A model generated the notes under the pieces. That model worked only from the letters and a program-made list of their open reading frames with translations, searched no databases and was not told where the DNA came from. Position numbers and translations under genes: made by a program. 64,000 nt of DNA from Nonomuraea aurantiaca (GTDB lineage Bacteria; Actinomycetota; Actinomycetes; Streptosporangiales; Streptosporangiaceae). The stretch covers positions 62,001 through 126,000 of the forward strand of contig NZ_JAIWNB010000012.1 in assembly GCF_020215705.1 (NCBI RefSeq), given 5' to 3'. Of this stretch, positions 42,631 through 51,721 are shown one piece after another (positions within the stretch are counted from its first letter, which is position 1; every line of letters begins with the position of its first letter).

Positions 42631-45088
42631 GGCCGGGAGCCTGGGAAAGCGTCTTCGGGTTCGAGGACGAGCCGACCTCCAGCTGGAAGGTGCCCGGCTC
42701 GACGGCCCAGCGGCCCGCCGCGACGTCCCAGTGCTCGAAGGCGCGCCGCCGGACGGTCACCGTCACCGCGACCTCCTCACCGGGGGCCGCGTCGACCGTG
42801 GCGAACCCGGCCAGCCAGCGCCGGGGGCGCTCGACGGCGCTGCCGGGGCGGCTCGCGTACACCTGCACGACCTCACGCCCGGGTCTGTCGCCGGCGTTCC
42901 GCACGCGGACGGTGATCTCGCCCGCCGCACCGTCATCGACGTGGCGGACCTCCGCGGCGCCGTACTCCCAGGTCGTGTAGCCGAGGCCGTGGCCGAAGGG
43001 GTACAGGGCCTCGATCCGGCCGCGGTAGCCGATCGCCGCTCCCTCGTCGTAGGCGAGCACGCCGTCGACCGGCTGCGTGGCGGCGCGGTCGCCCTCGTGG
43101 ACCGGCCATGAGGTGGGCAGCCGCCCGCCGGGCTCCACGCGGCCGAGCAGCACGTCGGCCAGCGCGTTGCCGTACTCCTGCCCGGGGAACCAGGTGAGCA
43201 GGACCGCGGCGACCTCCTCGTGCCAGGGCAGCAGGACGGGGGCGCCGGAGTTGACCACCACGATCGTGCGCGGGTTCGCGGCGGCGACGCGGCGGACGAG
43301 CTCGTCCTGCCGCCCCGGCAGCGCGAGGCTCGTCCGGTCGAACCCCTCGCTCTCGACCTCCTCGTTGGTGCCCACGACCACCACGGCGACGTCGGCGGCG
43401 CGGGCCAGCGCGACGGCCCGCTCGATCTCCTCCTCGTCCGTGCCGTGCGGCGTCTGCAGATTGAGCTGGAGCGCGGGGCCGGGCAGCCCGCCTTCCGCAC
43501 GCTCGCGATCATGTACCAGCGTGACCTCGACGCTCTCACCCGCCGCGAGCCGCACGGGGTGGGTCCGCTGCGGCGGCGTCAACATGGCCTCGACCATGTC
43601 CGCGCCCGGCGGCAGCGTGAGCACGACGTCGTAAGCCTCCTCCCCCGCGACGAGGAGCCGGTGCCGGCCGAGCCCGGAGGAGCCGACCAGGTACGTACCG
43701 GCCTCCGTGGCCCTGATCAGGGCACGGACCTCGATCGCGGCGAGCCGCTCCGGCACGACCCCCTCGGGGTAGGAGCCCATCACCCAGTTGAACGCGCCCC
43801 CGTCGCGCCGCTCCACGGCGAGCACGGAGCCGTCCTCGTCGAGGTATCTCACCTCAGCGCCGTGGGCGCCGTCGTCGGCGGCGCCGGGCAGGCAGAGCCA
43901 GGGGGCCCGCGCGATCGGCGTGCGGGTGTGCGCGACGACGCCGATGGCGTGCGTCACCTCGACACCGTCGCCGAGCGCCGCTCGCAGGCCGTCCAGCGGG
44001 GAGACCGTGTACGGCGGGAACACCGTGGCGCTCCCGCCTCCCAGGGTCCTGGCGACCTCCGCGTTGGGCCCCAGGACGGCGATCCCGCGCAGCCCGGCGG
44101 GGTCGAGCGGCAGCGCCTCTCCCTCGTTGCGAACCAGTACGAACCCGGCGGCCGCCGCGGCACGCACCTCCGCCGCGACCCGCTCCTCCGTGTACGCCGG
44201 GCCGACAGTGTCTGCGGCCCCGTTGCCCAGGGCGCCGTTGTCCAGGGCACCGACCCGGGCGGCCAGGCGGAGGATGCGCAGCACCTTCTCGTCGACGGCC
44301 GACTCCGGAACCGTGCCCGCCCGCACCGCCGCCACCAGCGCCTCACCCCACGGGCCCGACGGCCCGGGCATCACCAGGTCGAGCGCCGCGTTCCCGGCCG
44401 CCGCCGTCGAACGGGTGGCGAACCAGTCGGACATCACGACCCCGTCGAACCCCCACTCGTCCCGCAGGACGTCCTGCAGCAGCGGGTTCTCGGTCATGGT
44501 CGCGCCGTTCACGCCGTTGTAGGCGGCCATCACCGCCCACACCTCGCCCTCCCGGACGATGGCCTCGAAGGGCGCCAGGTAGAGCTCGCGGAGCGTCCGC
44601 TCGTCCACCCGGGCGTCGAGGGTCATCCGCTGGGTCTCGGAGTCGTTGGCGACGAAGTGCTTGACCGTCGCGCCCACTCCCCCGCCCTGCACGCCCCGTA
44701 CGTACGCGACGCCGATCCTGGCCGTCAGCAGCGGGTCCTCGCTGAAGCACTCGAAGTGGCGCCCGCCGTACGGGGTCCTGTGCAGGTTGACCGTGGGGGC
44801 GAGCAGGACGTCCACGCCCTTGCGCCGCGACTCGGCGGCCAGCAGGCGGCCGATCTCCTCGACGCGGGCCTCGTCCCAGGTGGCGGCGAGGGCGGTGGGC
44901 GAGGGCACGTTCGCGGAGGTGTCGCGCTCGTCCCAGATCTCGCCGCGGACACCGGCCGGGCCGTCCGAGACGACCAGCCGACGCAGGCCGACGGCCGGTT
45001 CGGGGTGGAGCGACCAGAAGTCGGCACCGGTGAGCAGCCTCACCTTCCGCTCCAGGGGAAGGGCGGCGACAAGGCTTTCCAGCTTCAT
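42617..45088 (-). CDS. GH3 beta-glucosidase-type glycosidase with PA14 and fibronectin III-like domains
   Basis: Enzyme of 823 aa. GH3 catalytic domain with SDGPAGVRGE, LLAPTVNLHRTPYGGR, KHFVANDSETQR (Lys143, His144) and nucleophile Asp221 in VVMSDWFA. The second alpha/beta domain includes a PA14-type insertion (about residues 390-530), and a fibronectin III-like domain closes the protein. There is no signal peptide, so cytoplasmic action on imported disaccharides is likely. No transporter is adjacent. A 12-bp inverted repeat lies 43 bp upstream of its start. Confidence 0.93.
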   Translation of the reverse strand: MKLESLVAALPLERKVRLLTGADFWSLHPEPAVGLRRLVVSDGPAGVRGEIWDERDTSANVPSPTALAATWDEARVEEIGRLLAAESRRKGVDVLLAPTVNLHRTPYGGRHFECFSEDPLLTARIGVAYVRGVQGGGVGATVKHFVANDSETQRMTLDARVDERTLRELYLAPFEAIVREGEVWAVMAAYNGVNGATMTENPLLQDVLRDEWGFDGVVMSDWFATRSTAAAGNAALDLVMPGPSGPWGEALVAAVRAGTVPESAVDEKVLRILRLAARVGALDNGALGNGAADTVGPAYTEERVAAEVRAAAAAGFVLVRNEGEALPLDPAGLRGIAVLGPNAEVARTLGGGSATVFPPYTVSPLDGLRAALGDGVEVTHAIGVVAHTRTPIARAPWLCLPGAADDGAHGAEVRYLDEDGSVLAVERRDGGAFNWVMGSYPEGVVPERLAAIEVRALIRATEAGTYLVGSSGLGRHRLLVAGEEAYDVVLTLPPGADMVEAMLTPPQRTHPVRLAAGESVEVTLVHDRERAEGGLPGPALQLNLQTPHGTDEEEIERAVALARAADVAVVVVGTNEEVESEGFDRTSLALPGRQDELVRRVAAANPRTIVVVNSGAPVLLPWHEEVAAVLLTWFPGQEYGNALADVLLGRVEPGGRLPTSWPVHEGDRAATQPVDGVLAYDEGAAIGYRGRIEALYPFGHGLGYTTWEYGAAEVRHVDDGAAGEITVRVRNAGDRPGREVVQVYASRPGSAVERPRRWLAGFATVDAAPGEEVAVTVTVRRRAFEHWDVAAGRWAVEPGTFQLEVGSSSNPKTLSQAPGLTFG

Positions 45089-45130
45089 GAGGGGGTCCCT
45101 GAGGTCGGGGTGACAGCGTTGGAGGACGTC

Positions 45131-45163
45131 TTACTGATACGTAGAAGTGAGACGTATCAGTAA
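45131..45163. promoter_or_regulatory. 12-bp perfect inverted repeat upstream of the GH3 gene
   Basis: TTACTGATACGT (45131-45142) and ACGTATCAGTAA (45152-45163) are exact inverted copies separated by 9 bp. It lies between the GH3 start (45088) and the 3' end of the lipoprotein gene (45201), both on the minus strand. It could be a repressor operator for GH3. A transcription terminator is less likely because the stem is AT-rich with no T run. Confidence 0.6.
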
Positions 45164-45200
45164 ACGTAGCCGCAGCCCCGAGACGAGCACAAGAGGCGGA

Positions 45201-46015
45201 TCAGAGTCCGAGCAGCGGACCGTACTCCCCCCGCACGCGGGCACTGATCGAGGCGTGCTTCGGGGCGTAGCGGGTGTAGAACTCCTTGCCGCACTCCAGG
45301 TCCTCCAGCGCCGCCTTGATCTCCTGATCGAGGTGCGGCCTGGCCTGTGCGGGATCTGGTTCTCGGGCTTGCCGCTCAGCTTTTCCAACTGGTCCCAGAA
45401 CTCGGTCTCCCCTCTCTTGCCCAGCGCCATCGGCTTGGTCGAGGGAACCCGCCGTCCCTTGCCACCGAGGCAGTCGGCGAAGCCCGCGGCAAGCGAGATC
45501 AGCGCGGGGTCGCCGTCGATCTCGGCGGCCTCCAGCTCCTCCCTGGCCTCGCGCATTTGCGTGATTCCGTCCAATGCCGACTCCACCTCCTTGTTCAGCA
45601 CCTCCTTCGCGGCCTTGACGATGCAACCCTTTAGCGCCTCGTCGTAGGAATCGAGCTGAGAGAGGTTCAGCTTCGCCACGATCTGCTCGTTCGGGTCGTC
45701 CTTGCGAGCGGACTCGGCGCTTTCGATGCTGCCGGTCAAGGGGTCCTTCGGGTAGACATACTGGGAGAACACTCCGAAGCCGTACTTCTGGCGGTAGGTC
45801 TTCATGGCCTCGTACGTGCTCAGATCAGGCTCGGGCCGCTGCGGCGCGACATAGGCCACGTACTTGAAGCCCTTCTGCTTCATGCAGTCGGCCTTGACCT
45901 GCTCCATCCTGGGCCGAGGATCCGCCGACCGTTTCGCGGCGACGGGGGCGGCGGCCGGTTCGGCGGCACACCCCGACATGAGGGCCAATAACAGCAACCA
46001 CGTGACACGACGCAT
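45201..46015 (-). pseudogene. Lipoprotein of unknown function with a frameshift
   Basis: Begins MRRVTWLLLLALMSGCAAEP, a lipoprotein signal with Cys16, followed by a helical, charged protein (for example KQKGFKYVAYVAP, LDSYDEALKGCIVKAAKEV). Near 45345-45356 the protein-like reading jumps frame: after GKPENQIP the sensible continuation ARPHLDQEIKAALEDLECGK ... EYGPLLGL lies in another frame and stops at 45201. One base is missing there, either a real mutation or a sequencing error. Paired cysteines (ADCMKQKGF, KGCIV, ADCLGGKG) suggest disulphides in an exported domain. Family not recognised. Confidence 0.65.
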
Positions 46016-46100
46016 GGAATCTCCAGATAAGGCGGGACGCGCGCATGCGCGAATCGTGCGCCAGGATGGCCGCGACGATCTTCTGGGCGCCGATCAAGAT

Positions 46101-46189
46101 ACTCCGTTAAACGGAGTCTACGCAACTTGCAAACCCCGGACCGGCGTACCGAGCCCGACATTTGGTTCCATGAGTATAATTGTTATATG
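46101..46189 (+). promoter_or_regulatory. MFS/MarR operon promoter: palindromic operator and consensus -10
   Basis: ACTCCGTTAAACGGAGT (46101-46117) is a palindrome with 8-bp arms, a likely site for the MarR regulator encoded in the same operon. A perfect TATAAT lies at 46175-46180, only 7 bp before the ATG at 46187. No Shine-Dalgarno sequence is present, so transcription should start at or next to the A of the ATG (leaderless mRNA). No clear -35 is visible. Confidence 0.55.
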
Positions 46190-47665
46190 CCAGCAACTAA
46201 TGAGCCCGTCGCCACCCTCAAGGAGACCGGGCCACCCAGGCCGGACCGCCGGCGGCGGCTGCTCATCCTCGCGATCTGCTGCCTGAGCCTGTTCATCGTG
46301 GGCCTGGACAACACGATCGTGAACGTCGCCCTGCCCGCCATACAGCGCGACCTGCACGCCTCCGTCTCCGGCCTGCAGTGGATCATCGTCGCCTACACGG
46401 TCGTGCTGGCCAGCCTGCTCATGCTCTCCGGCTCGACCGCGGACAGGTTCGGGCGGCGCCGCACCTTCCAGACGGGCCTGGCGCTGTTCACGCTGGGCTC
46501 CCTGCTGTGCTCGCTCGCGCCGAGCCTCGGCTGGCTGGTCGCCGCGCGGGCACTGCAGGCCGTCGGCGGCTCCATGCTCAACCCGGTCGCCATGTCGATC
46601 ATCACGAACACGTTCACCGATCCGAGAGAGCGGGCGCGCGCCATCGGCGTGTGGGGTGGCGTGGTCGGGATCAGCATGGCCCTGGGGCCCGTGATCGGCG
46701 GGGCGCTGGTGGATTGGGGCACCTGGCAGACGATCTTCTGGATCAACATTCCCGTGGGGCTGGCCGCGCTCGTCCTGTGCGCCTTGTTCGTGCCCGAGTC
46801 GCGAGCCCCCCGGGCCCGCCCGATGGATCCCATTGGGCAACTCCTGGTCATCGTGCTGCTGGCCGGGCTGACATACGGTGTCATCGAGGCGCCGTCCGCC
46901 GGGTGGGGCTCGGGGCAGACCATCGCCTGCTGCGGGGCGGCCGCGCTGGCACTGGCGCTGCTCATCCCGTACGAGCTGCGCCGGGCGGAACCGCTGATCA
47001 ACCCGAGGTTCTTCCACAGCGTCCCCTTCGCGGGGGCGACGGTCATCGCGATCTGCGCGTTCGCCTCGCTCGGCGGGTTCCTCTTCCTCAACACCCTCTA
47101 CCTGCAGGACGTCCTCGGCTACTCGGCGCTGCACGCGGGGCTGCTGACCCTGCCGATGGCCGGGCTGACGGTGGTGTGCGCGCCGCTGTCCGGGCGGATC
47201 GTCGGCGGCGCCGGGCCGCGCGTGCCGCTGATCGTCGCCGGCGGCGCCATGTCCGTGAGCGCGCTGATCCTGACCGGGCTCACCGCCGACACCCCGACGT
47301 GGCAGCTCATAGCCTCGTACGTGGTCTTCGGGCTCGGCTTCGGCATGGTCAACGCCCCGATCACGAACACCGCCGTCTCCGGCATGCCGAGCGCCCAGGC
47401 CGGCGTCGCCGCCGCCGTGGCCTCCACCAGCCGCCAGATCGGCCAGGCACTCGGCGTCGCGGTGCTCGGATCACTGGTCGCCGCCGCCGTTCAGGGACCA
47501 TGGCGTACGGGTTTCCCGCAGGCCAGCCACATCGGCTGGTGGATCTGCACGGCATCCGGCGCGGTCGTGCTGATGCTCGGTATCCTCACCACGAGCCGCT
47601 GGGCCAGGCGCACCGCCGAGCACACGACGGAGCGGCTGATCCACAGGATGGCGGGCACCGTATGA
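46187..47665 (+). CDS. MFS drug exporter, DHA2 (14-TM) type
   Basis: Proton-driven multidrug efflux protein of 492 aa with about 14 hydrophobic segments. Motifs: LDNTIVNVALPAIQRDL (motif D1 of DHA2 exporters), ADRFGRRRTF (motif A), and GGVVGISMALGPVIGGALVD (motif C). The ATG 46187 is set by the -10 box 7 bp upstream. The MarR gene overlaps its end by ATGA, so regulator and pump are co-transcribed. Confidence 0.93.
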   Translation: MPATNEPVATLKETGPPRPDRRRRLLILAICCLSLFIVGLDNTIVNVALPAIQRDLHASVSGLQWIIVAYTVVLASLLMLSGSTADRFGRRRTFQTGLALFTLGSLLCSLAPSLGWLVAARALQAVGGSMLNPVAMSIITNTFTDPRERARAIGVWGGVVGISMALGPVIGGALVDWGTWQTIFWINIPVGLAALVLCALFVPESRAPRARPMDPIGQLLVIVLLAGLTYGVIEAPSAGWGSGQTIACCGAAALALALLIPYELRRAEPLINPRFFHSVPFAGATVIAICAFASLGGFLFLNTLYLQDVLGYSALHAGLLTLPMAGLTVVCAPLSGRIVGGAGPRVPLIVAGGAMSVSALILTGLTADTPTWQLIASYVVFGLGFGMVNAPITNTAVSGMPSAQAGVAAAVASTSRQIGQALGVAVLGSLVAAAVQGPWRTGFPQASHIGWWICTASGAVVLMLGILTTSRWARRTAEHTTERLIHRMAGTV

Positions 47666-48138
47666 GCGACGCGACGAACGACAGCGGGACCGGCGAGGCC
47701 GCGCAGGACGCCGTCGCCCGTTCCTGGGCGGCCATGTGCTTCCTCGTCCTGAAGCAGGAAAACCGCCGCAAGGAGGTCGCCGACACGCTCGGCATGAGCT
47801 TCTTCCGGGCCAAGGCGCTGCGCCGCCTGCTGGGCGGCCCGCTCACCATGCGCGAGCTGACCGCCCGCCTGGGCACGGAGAAGCCGTACACCACGCTGGT
47901 CGTGGACAACCTGGAGCGGGCGGGCTACGTCGAGCGCAGCGTGCATCCCGACGATCGCCGCTCCAAGCTCGTCACCCTCACCCCGGCCGGCGTCGCCACC
48001 GCCGAGCAGGCCGAACGCATCCTGGCCCGGCCGCCGCGCTCCCTGCTGGCGCTGGAGCCGGCGGAACTGGCCGCCCTCGACCGGATCATGGCCAAGCTTC
48101 AGGCACCCGCCGAGGTGACGAGCGAACAAGCGCTCTGA
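47662..48138 (+). CDS. MarR-family regulator
   Basis: Winged-helix repressor of 158 aa with LTMRELTARLGTEKPYTTLV as recognition region and the wing HPDDRRSKLVTLTPAG, both classical MarR features. It is translationally coupled to the MFS gene; ligand binding would release the palindrome at 46101 and induce the pump (inference). Confidence 0.92.
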   Translation: MSDATNDSGTGEAAQDAVARSWAAMCFLVLKQENRRKEVADTLGMSFFRAKALRRLLGGPLTMRELTARLGTEKPYTTLVVDNLERAGYVERSVHPDDRRSKLVTLTPAGVATAEQAERILARPPRSLLALEPAELAALDRIMAKLQAPAEVTSEQAL

Positions 48139-48159
48139 GGCGGCCGCCCGGACACCGCC

Positions 48160-48206
48160 GCGCCCTGCTCAGGCGGATCACGGAAGATCCGCGCTGAACA
48201 GGGCGC
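48160..48206. terminator. Long hairpin between convergent genes
   Basis: GCGCCCTG...TCAG...CGGATC, loop ACGGAA, then GATCCG...CTGA...CAGGGCGC: three matched stem blocks with small bulges over 47 bp. It lies between the MarR stop (48138) and the protease stop (48215). There is no T run, but strong GC hairpins of this type often end transcription in actinobacteria in both directions. Confidence 0.65.
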
Positions 48207-48214
48207 CATCGTGC

Positions 48215-49765
48215 TCAGGGACAGGTCGGCTCGCCGCTCTGCGCGGGTACGTTCACCCCGCTCCAGGCCGCCTTGATGACGTTGAACTCGACACAGCCGG
48301 TGAACAGCGTCTTGGCCGCCCGCAGCGTGGCCACGCGCGCCTTGGCGTGCGTCCACGGCGCCGTCTTCATGTTCAGGCCGGTCAGGAAGATCTGGCCCGC
48401 CTTGCGGATGCCGACGCCGGTGATGGCCGCGCCGCCGTCGCACCGGCTGCTGGCCGGCTTACCACTCGGGTTCGTGCCCTCGGCCAGCAGGTAGAACCAG
48501 TGGTTCTGCGGTCCGGCCGCCGCGTGCACCTCGGTGCTCGGGATGGAGGAGCTGTAGCAGTTCGGGTCGCCCAGCGCCGACGGGTTGTACATGTTCCTGA
48601 TCGCGCCGCTGCCCACCAGGTTGACCTCCTCGCCGACCAGGTAGTCGGGCGGGTCGAGGCTGGCCGGCTCGTTGGCGTACGCCTCGGTCAGCGCGCCGAA
48701 GATGTCACCCGTCGACTCGTTCAGGCCGCCGGCCTCGTTGCCGCTGCCGCTGCTGCCGCCGGAGAACTGGAAGACGCCGTGGCCGAACTCGTGCCCGACG
48801 ACGTCCATCGAAGTGGCCTGCCGGCTGCCTGCGGAGTTGCGGCCGAAGGAGGCGTACGAGCCGTTCCAGAAGGCGTTGGCGTCGTTCAGTCCGACCCTCG
48901 CGGGGTAGCCGCGGCCCGAGCCGTTGATGCCGTTGCGACCGAGCCACTCGCTGAGCATGCTCCATTCGTGCTGGACCGCGAAGAGCGCGTCGACGCAGGC
49001 CGTCTCCAGGTTCGTGCCGCTGCCGTTGCCCCAGCTGTCGGTCGACTTGGTGTACGCCGAGCCGTTCTGGCCGCCGCACTGGACGCCGGTGCGCGTGGGG
49101 TCGCGCATCACGTACGACGGGGACGTGGCGATGGTGACCGGGTTGCCGTTGTAGTAGCTGTTGCCGGTGCCGTCGACCACCTGGTCCCACTGGTCGATGA
49201 CCTGGCCGTCACGCGCGTCCACGTACACGTGCAGGATGCTCGACTGGTCGGCGGTGGCGGCCACGACCTCCCATGCCAGGCGTGGCGTGGTCGTGGCGGC
49301 GTGCACCACGAGAGCCGGCGTGCTGATCGAGGTGGCCTTGGGCGCCACGTTGCGGGCCGTGTCCGCCGCCGCCTGCGCGGCGATCCGCGGCTTGGTGTCC
49401 AGGGCGATCTTCGCCTGCTGGCCGGTGTCGATCGTGCTGACGGCCCTGCCGGACTTGTCGGTCGTGACGACCACCTCGCCGCCGTAGACGGGCAGGCCGG
49501 CGTAGGTACGGCTGTAGGTGAGGTGCTGTATGCCGTTGACGCCCGCGATGGTCGACGACAGGGAGAAGGCGTCCTGGTCGGCGGCCAGGAGCTGCGTCCG
49601 GCTGGACGCGATGACGCTCTGCGCGGTCGCCACCGCGGTGCCGCGCTCCGAGGGTGAGGGCGGGTCGGCCGCCTGGGCGTTCGCGCTTGTGGCGCCCGCC
49701 GGTGCGGTGATGGTCAGGGCTAACGCGAGTATGGCGGCAGCGCCCAACCTGAGCTTGGGGTTCAC
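48215..49765 (-). CDS. Secreted thermolysin-type (M4) metalloprotease
   Basis: Zinc endopeptidase of 516 aa. Signal peptide, then an FTP/PepSY-containing propeptide (about residues 35-195), then the M4 domain: zinc site His325-Glu326-x-x-His329 in VVGHEFGHGV and the third ligand Glu350 in GGLNESTGDIFG; His in EVHAAAGPQNHWFYLL is the transition-state residue. Propeptide cleavage should occur outside the cell. It is monocistronic. Confidence 0.95.
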   Translation of the reverse strand: MNPKLRLGAAAILALALTITAPAGATSANAQAADPPSPSERGTAVATAQSVIASSRTQLLAADQDAFSLSSTIAGVNGIQHLTYSRTYAGLPVYGGEVVVTTDKSGRAVSTIDTGQQAKIALDTKPRIAAQAAADTARNVAPKATSISTPALVVHAATTTPRLAWEVVAATADQSSILHVYVDARDGQVIDQWDQVVDGTGNSYYNGNPVTIATSPSYVMRDPTRTGVQCGGQNGSAYTKSTDSWGNGSGTNLETACVDALFAVQHEWSMLSEWLGRNGINGSGRGYPARVGLNDANAFWNGSYASFGRNSAGSRQATSMDVVGHEFGHGVFQFSGGSSGSGNEAGGLNESTGDIFGALTEAYANEPASLDPPDYLVGEEVNLVGSGAIRNMYNPSALGDPNCYSSSIPSTEVHAAAGPQNHWFYLLAEGTNPSGKPASSRCDGGAAITGVGIRKAGQIFLTGLNMKTAPWTHAKARVATLRAAKTLFTGCVEFNVIKAAWSGVNVPAQSGEPTCP

Positions 49766-49891
49766 GCTCGTTGCTCCTCAGGGGGGTGGAGTGGACGAGC
49801 CCCGGCCGGCTGGGGTTGCACTCAGACTCGCATCGCGAGTGACTTAAGTGATACCTCCCAATTAGCCCATAACGCCGTGGTATGGGCCTCG

Positions 49892-50356
49892 TCAGGTGGC
49901 GTTATCCAACTGTTCGGCTATCCGCTCCAGACCACTCTTGATGAGCTGGCCGTACTCGTCGTCACCGAGCGCGCCGATCCCGGCTCGGGCCTGCTGGAGG
50001 TGCTCGCGGGCGCGGGCGAGATCGCCCAGCTTGCGATAGCACTCACTCAAGTTCAGGTGCAACGACGGATACAGGCCCGCCACCGAAAGCGGCACCCCGG
50101 CCTGCGCCACCTGCTCGTCGGTGACCTGATCAGCGGCGGCCAGCGCGCGCAGATCCCACATCAGCTCCTGGTGCACGTCGTCCTGCACATCGGCCATCGA
50201 GTGGGCAAGGACGCAGACATGCAGCGGATCGCCTTGCTCGCCGCCGATGTCCTCCCAGATCTGCGCGAACAGGTCGCGAGCGGCGTCAGGCTGACCTCGG
50301 TGGTGATGTAACTCCACCCCCTGGCCGATTCGGGCCATCGTCGCGTCGGCGGTCAT
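49892..50356 (-). CDS. Small tetratricopeptide-like protein
   Basis: Helical protein of 154 aa with TPR-type pairs: GVELHHHRGQPDAARDLFAQ and LNLSECYRKLGDLARAREHL. AAGGAG lies 7 bp before the ATG at 50356, which sets the start. It is 40 bp downstream of the MFS gene on the same strand and may share its transcript. Function unknown; such proteins often act as small scaffolds. Confidence 0.8.
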   Translation of the reverse strand: MTADATMARIGQGVELHHHRGQPDAARDLFAQIWEDIGGEQGDPLHVCVLAHSMADVQDDVHQELMWDLRALAAADQVTDEQVAQAGVPLSVAGLYPSLHLNLSECYRKLGDLARAREHLQQARAGIGALGDDEYGQLIKSGLERIAEQLDNAT

Positions 50357-50396
50357 CAGCGTCTCCTTCACTGGTCGGAAGCAGCGGCCAGCCTAC

Positions 50397-51623
50397 TCAG
50401 TCGTCGTGGGCGATGAGCATGAGTTGCCGCCACAGCAGCACGACGAACACCGCGGAGCCGGCGAAGGCGAACCAGAAGGGCGCCGCGACACCGAAGCGGG
50501 TGGCCAGGACACCGCCGATCAGCGAGCCGACCACCAGACCGGCGTAGACGCAGATGGTGTAGACACTGCCCACCCGGCCCTGGAGTTCGTGCGGGACCGC
50601 GCGCTGGCGGACGGTGGTCGAGGTCGTGCCCCAGATGAAGGCGTGCGCGCCGAAGGCCAGGAAGATGGCCCCGGCCACCCACGGTGAACGGGTCAGGGCC
50701 AGGCCCAGGTGGGTGAACGTCTCGATGATGAGTCCGATCCGCATCAGGGCGCCGAGACTCACACCGCGGGTGATGGTCCCGTACAGGCCGGTGCCGATCA
50801 GGCCGCCGATCGCGCCGATGGTGGTCATCAGGCCGAACCCCATGGCGCCCAGCCCGAGCTGTTCCTGGGTGTAGAGGACGAAAACCGACCAGGCCGCGCC
50901 GAACGTGAAGTTGAAGATCAGGATGGTGAGCGCCAGGGTGCGGACCGGCGCGTGCTGGATGGTCCAGGTGAACCCGGCGATGAGTTCCCGTACGGTGTCG
51001 GGCTTGGGGCCGTCTGCCTGCCGGCCGTGCGGCGGCAACGTGATCCGCGAGACCAGGACGATCCCCGCCATCACCAGGAGCAGCTGGCTCGCGAACGGCC
51101 AGGTGAAGCCCAGGCCGAACAGCGCCGCGCCGATCGGCGGCCCGGCGAGCTGATTGAGCGTGATGAACCCCGTGCCCAGGCGGGCGTTGGCGATGACGAG
51201 ATCGTCCTTGCCGACCATCATGGGCGTCAGCGTGGCCGTCGCGTTGTCGGCGAACACCTCGGCGATGGATCGGAGCGTGAGCGCCGCCAGCGCCGTCGCC
51301 ACGGTCACGGTGCCGGTCACCAGGAGCGCGACGAGCGCGGCCAGCACCATGGCCCGTACCGCGTTCGCGACGAGCACGATCCTGCGCCGGTCGCGCCGAT
51401 CCGACAGCACGCCCGCGTACAGGCCGAACAGCAACGGCGGCGCCCAGCCCACCAGGGCCGACAGCGAGATCAGCAGCGGGTCGCGGGTCAACGTCGCGAT
51501 CAGCAGCGGGCCCGCGGCGGCCGCGACCCCGTCACCGAGATTCGTCAGCCAGCTCGAGGCCAGCAACCACCGAAACCCTGTCCCCAGCCGGGCAGGCAGG
51601 ACCCTCTCCATCACTGTGATCAC
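50397..51623 (-). CDS. MFS transporter, MFS_3 (macrolide/siderophore exporter-like) type
   Basis: Membrane exporter of 408 aa with 12 hydrophobic segments. SSWLTNLGDG near the start, motif A as GVLSDRRDRRRIVL, and LRSIAEVFADNATATLTP are typical of the MFS_3 group that includes enterobactin and macrolide exporters. Start is either the GTG at 51623 or the ATG at 51611. Substrate unknown. Confidence 0.9.
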   Translation of the reverse strand: MITVMERVLPARLGTGFRWLLASSWLTNLGDGVAAAAGPLLIATLTRDPLLISLSALVGWAPPLLFGLYAGVLSDRRDRRRIVLVANAVRAMVLAALVALLVTGTVTVATALAALTLRSIAEVFADNATATLTPMMVGKDDLVIANARLGTGFITLNQLAGPPIGAALFGLGFTWPFASQLLLVMAGIVLVSRITLPPHGRQADGPKPDTVRELIAGFTWTIQHAPVRTLALTILIFNFTFGAAWSVFVLYTQEQLGLGAMGFGLMTTIGAIGGLIGTGLYGTITRGVSLGALMRIGLIIETFTHLGLALTRSPWVAGAIFLAFGAHAFIWGTTSTTVRQRAVPHELQGRVGSVYTICVYAGLVVGSLIGGVLATRFGVAAPFWFAFAGSAVFVVLLWRQLMLIAHDD

Positions 51624-51721
51624 GAGCGCAAAACCATACGTTTCGCGGGGATCTACGGCAACGCGTTTTCGCGTCTACGCGCTACGTCGCGAGGAGCCGG
51701 CCGCTCTCCTCGGACCCCGAA

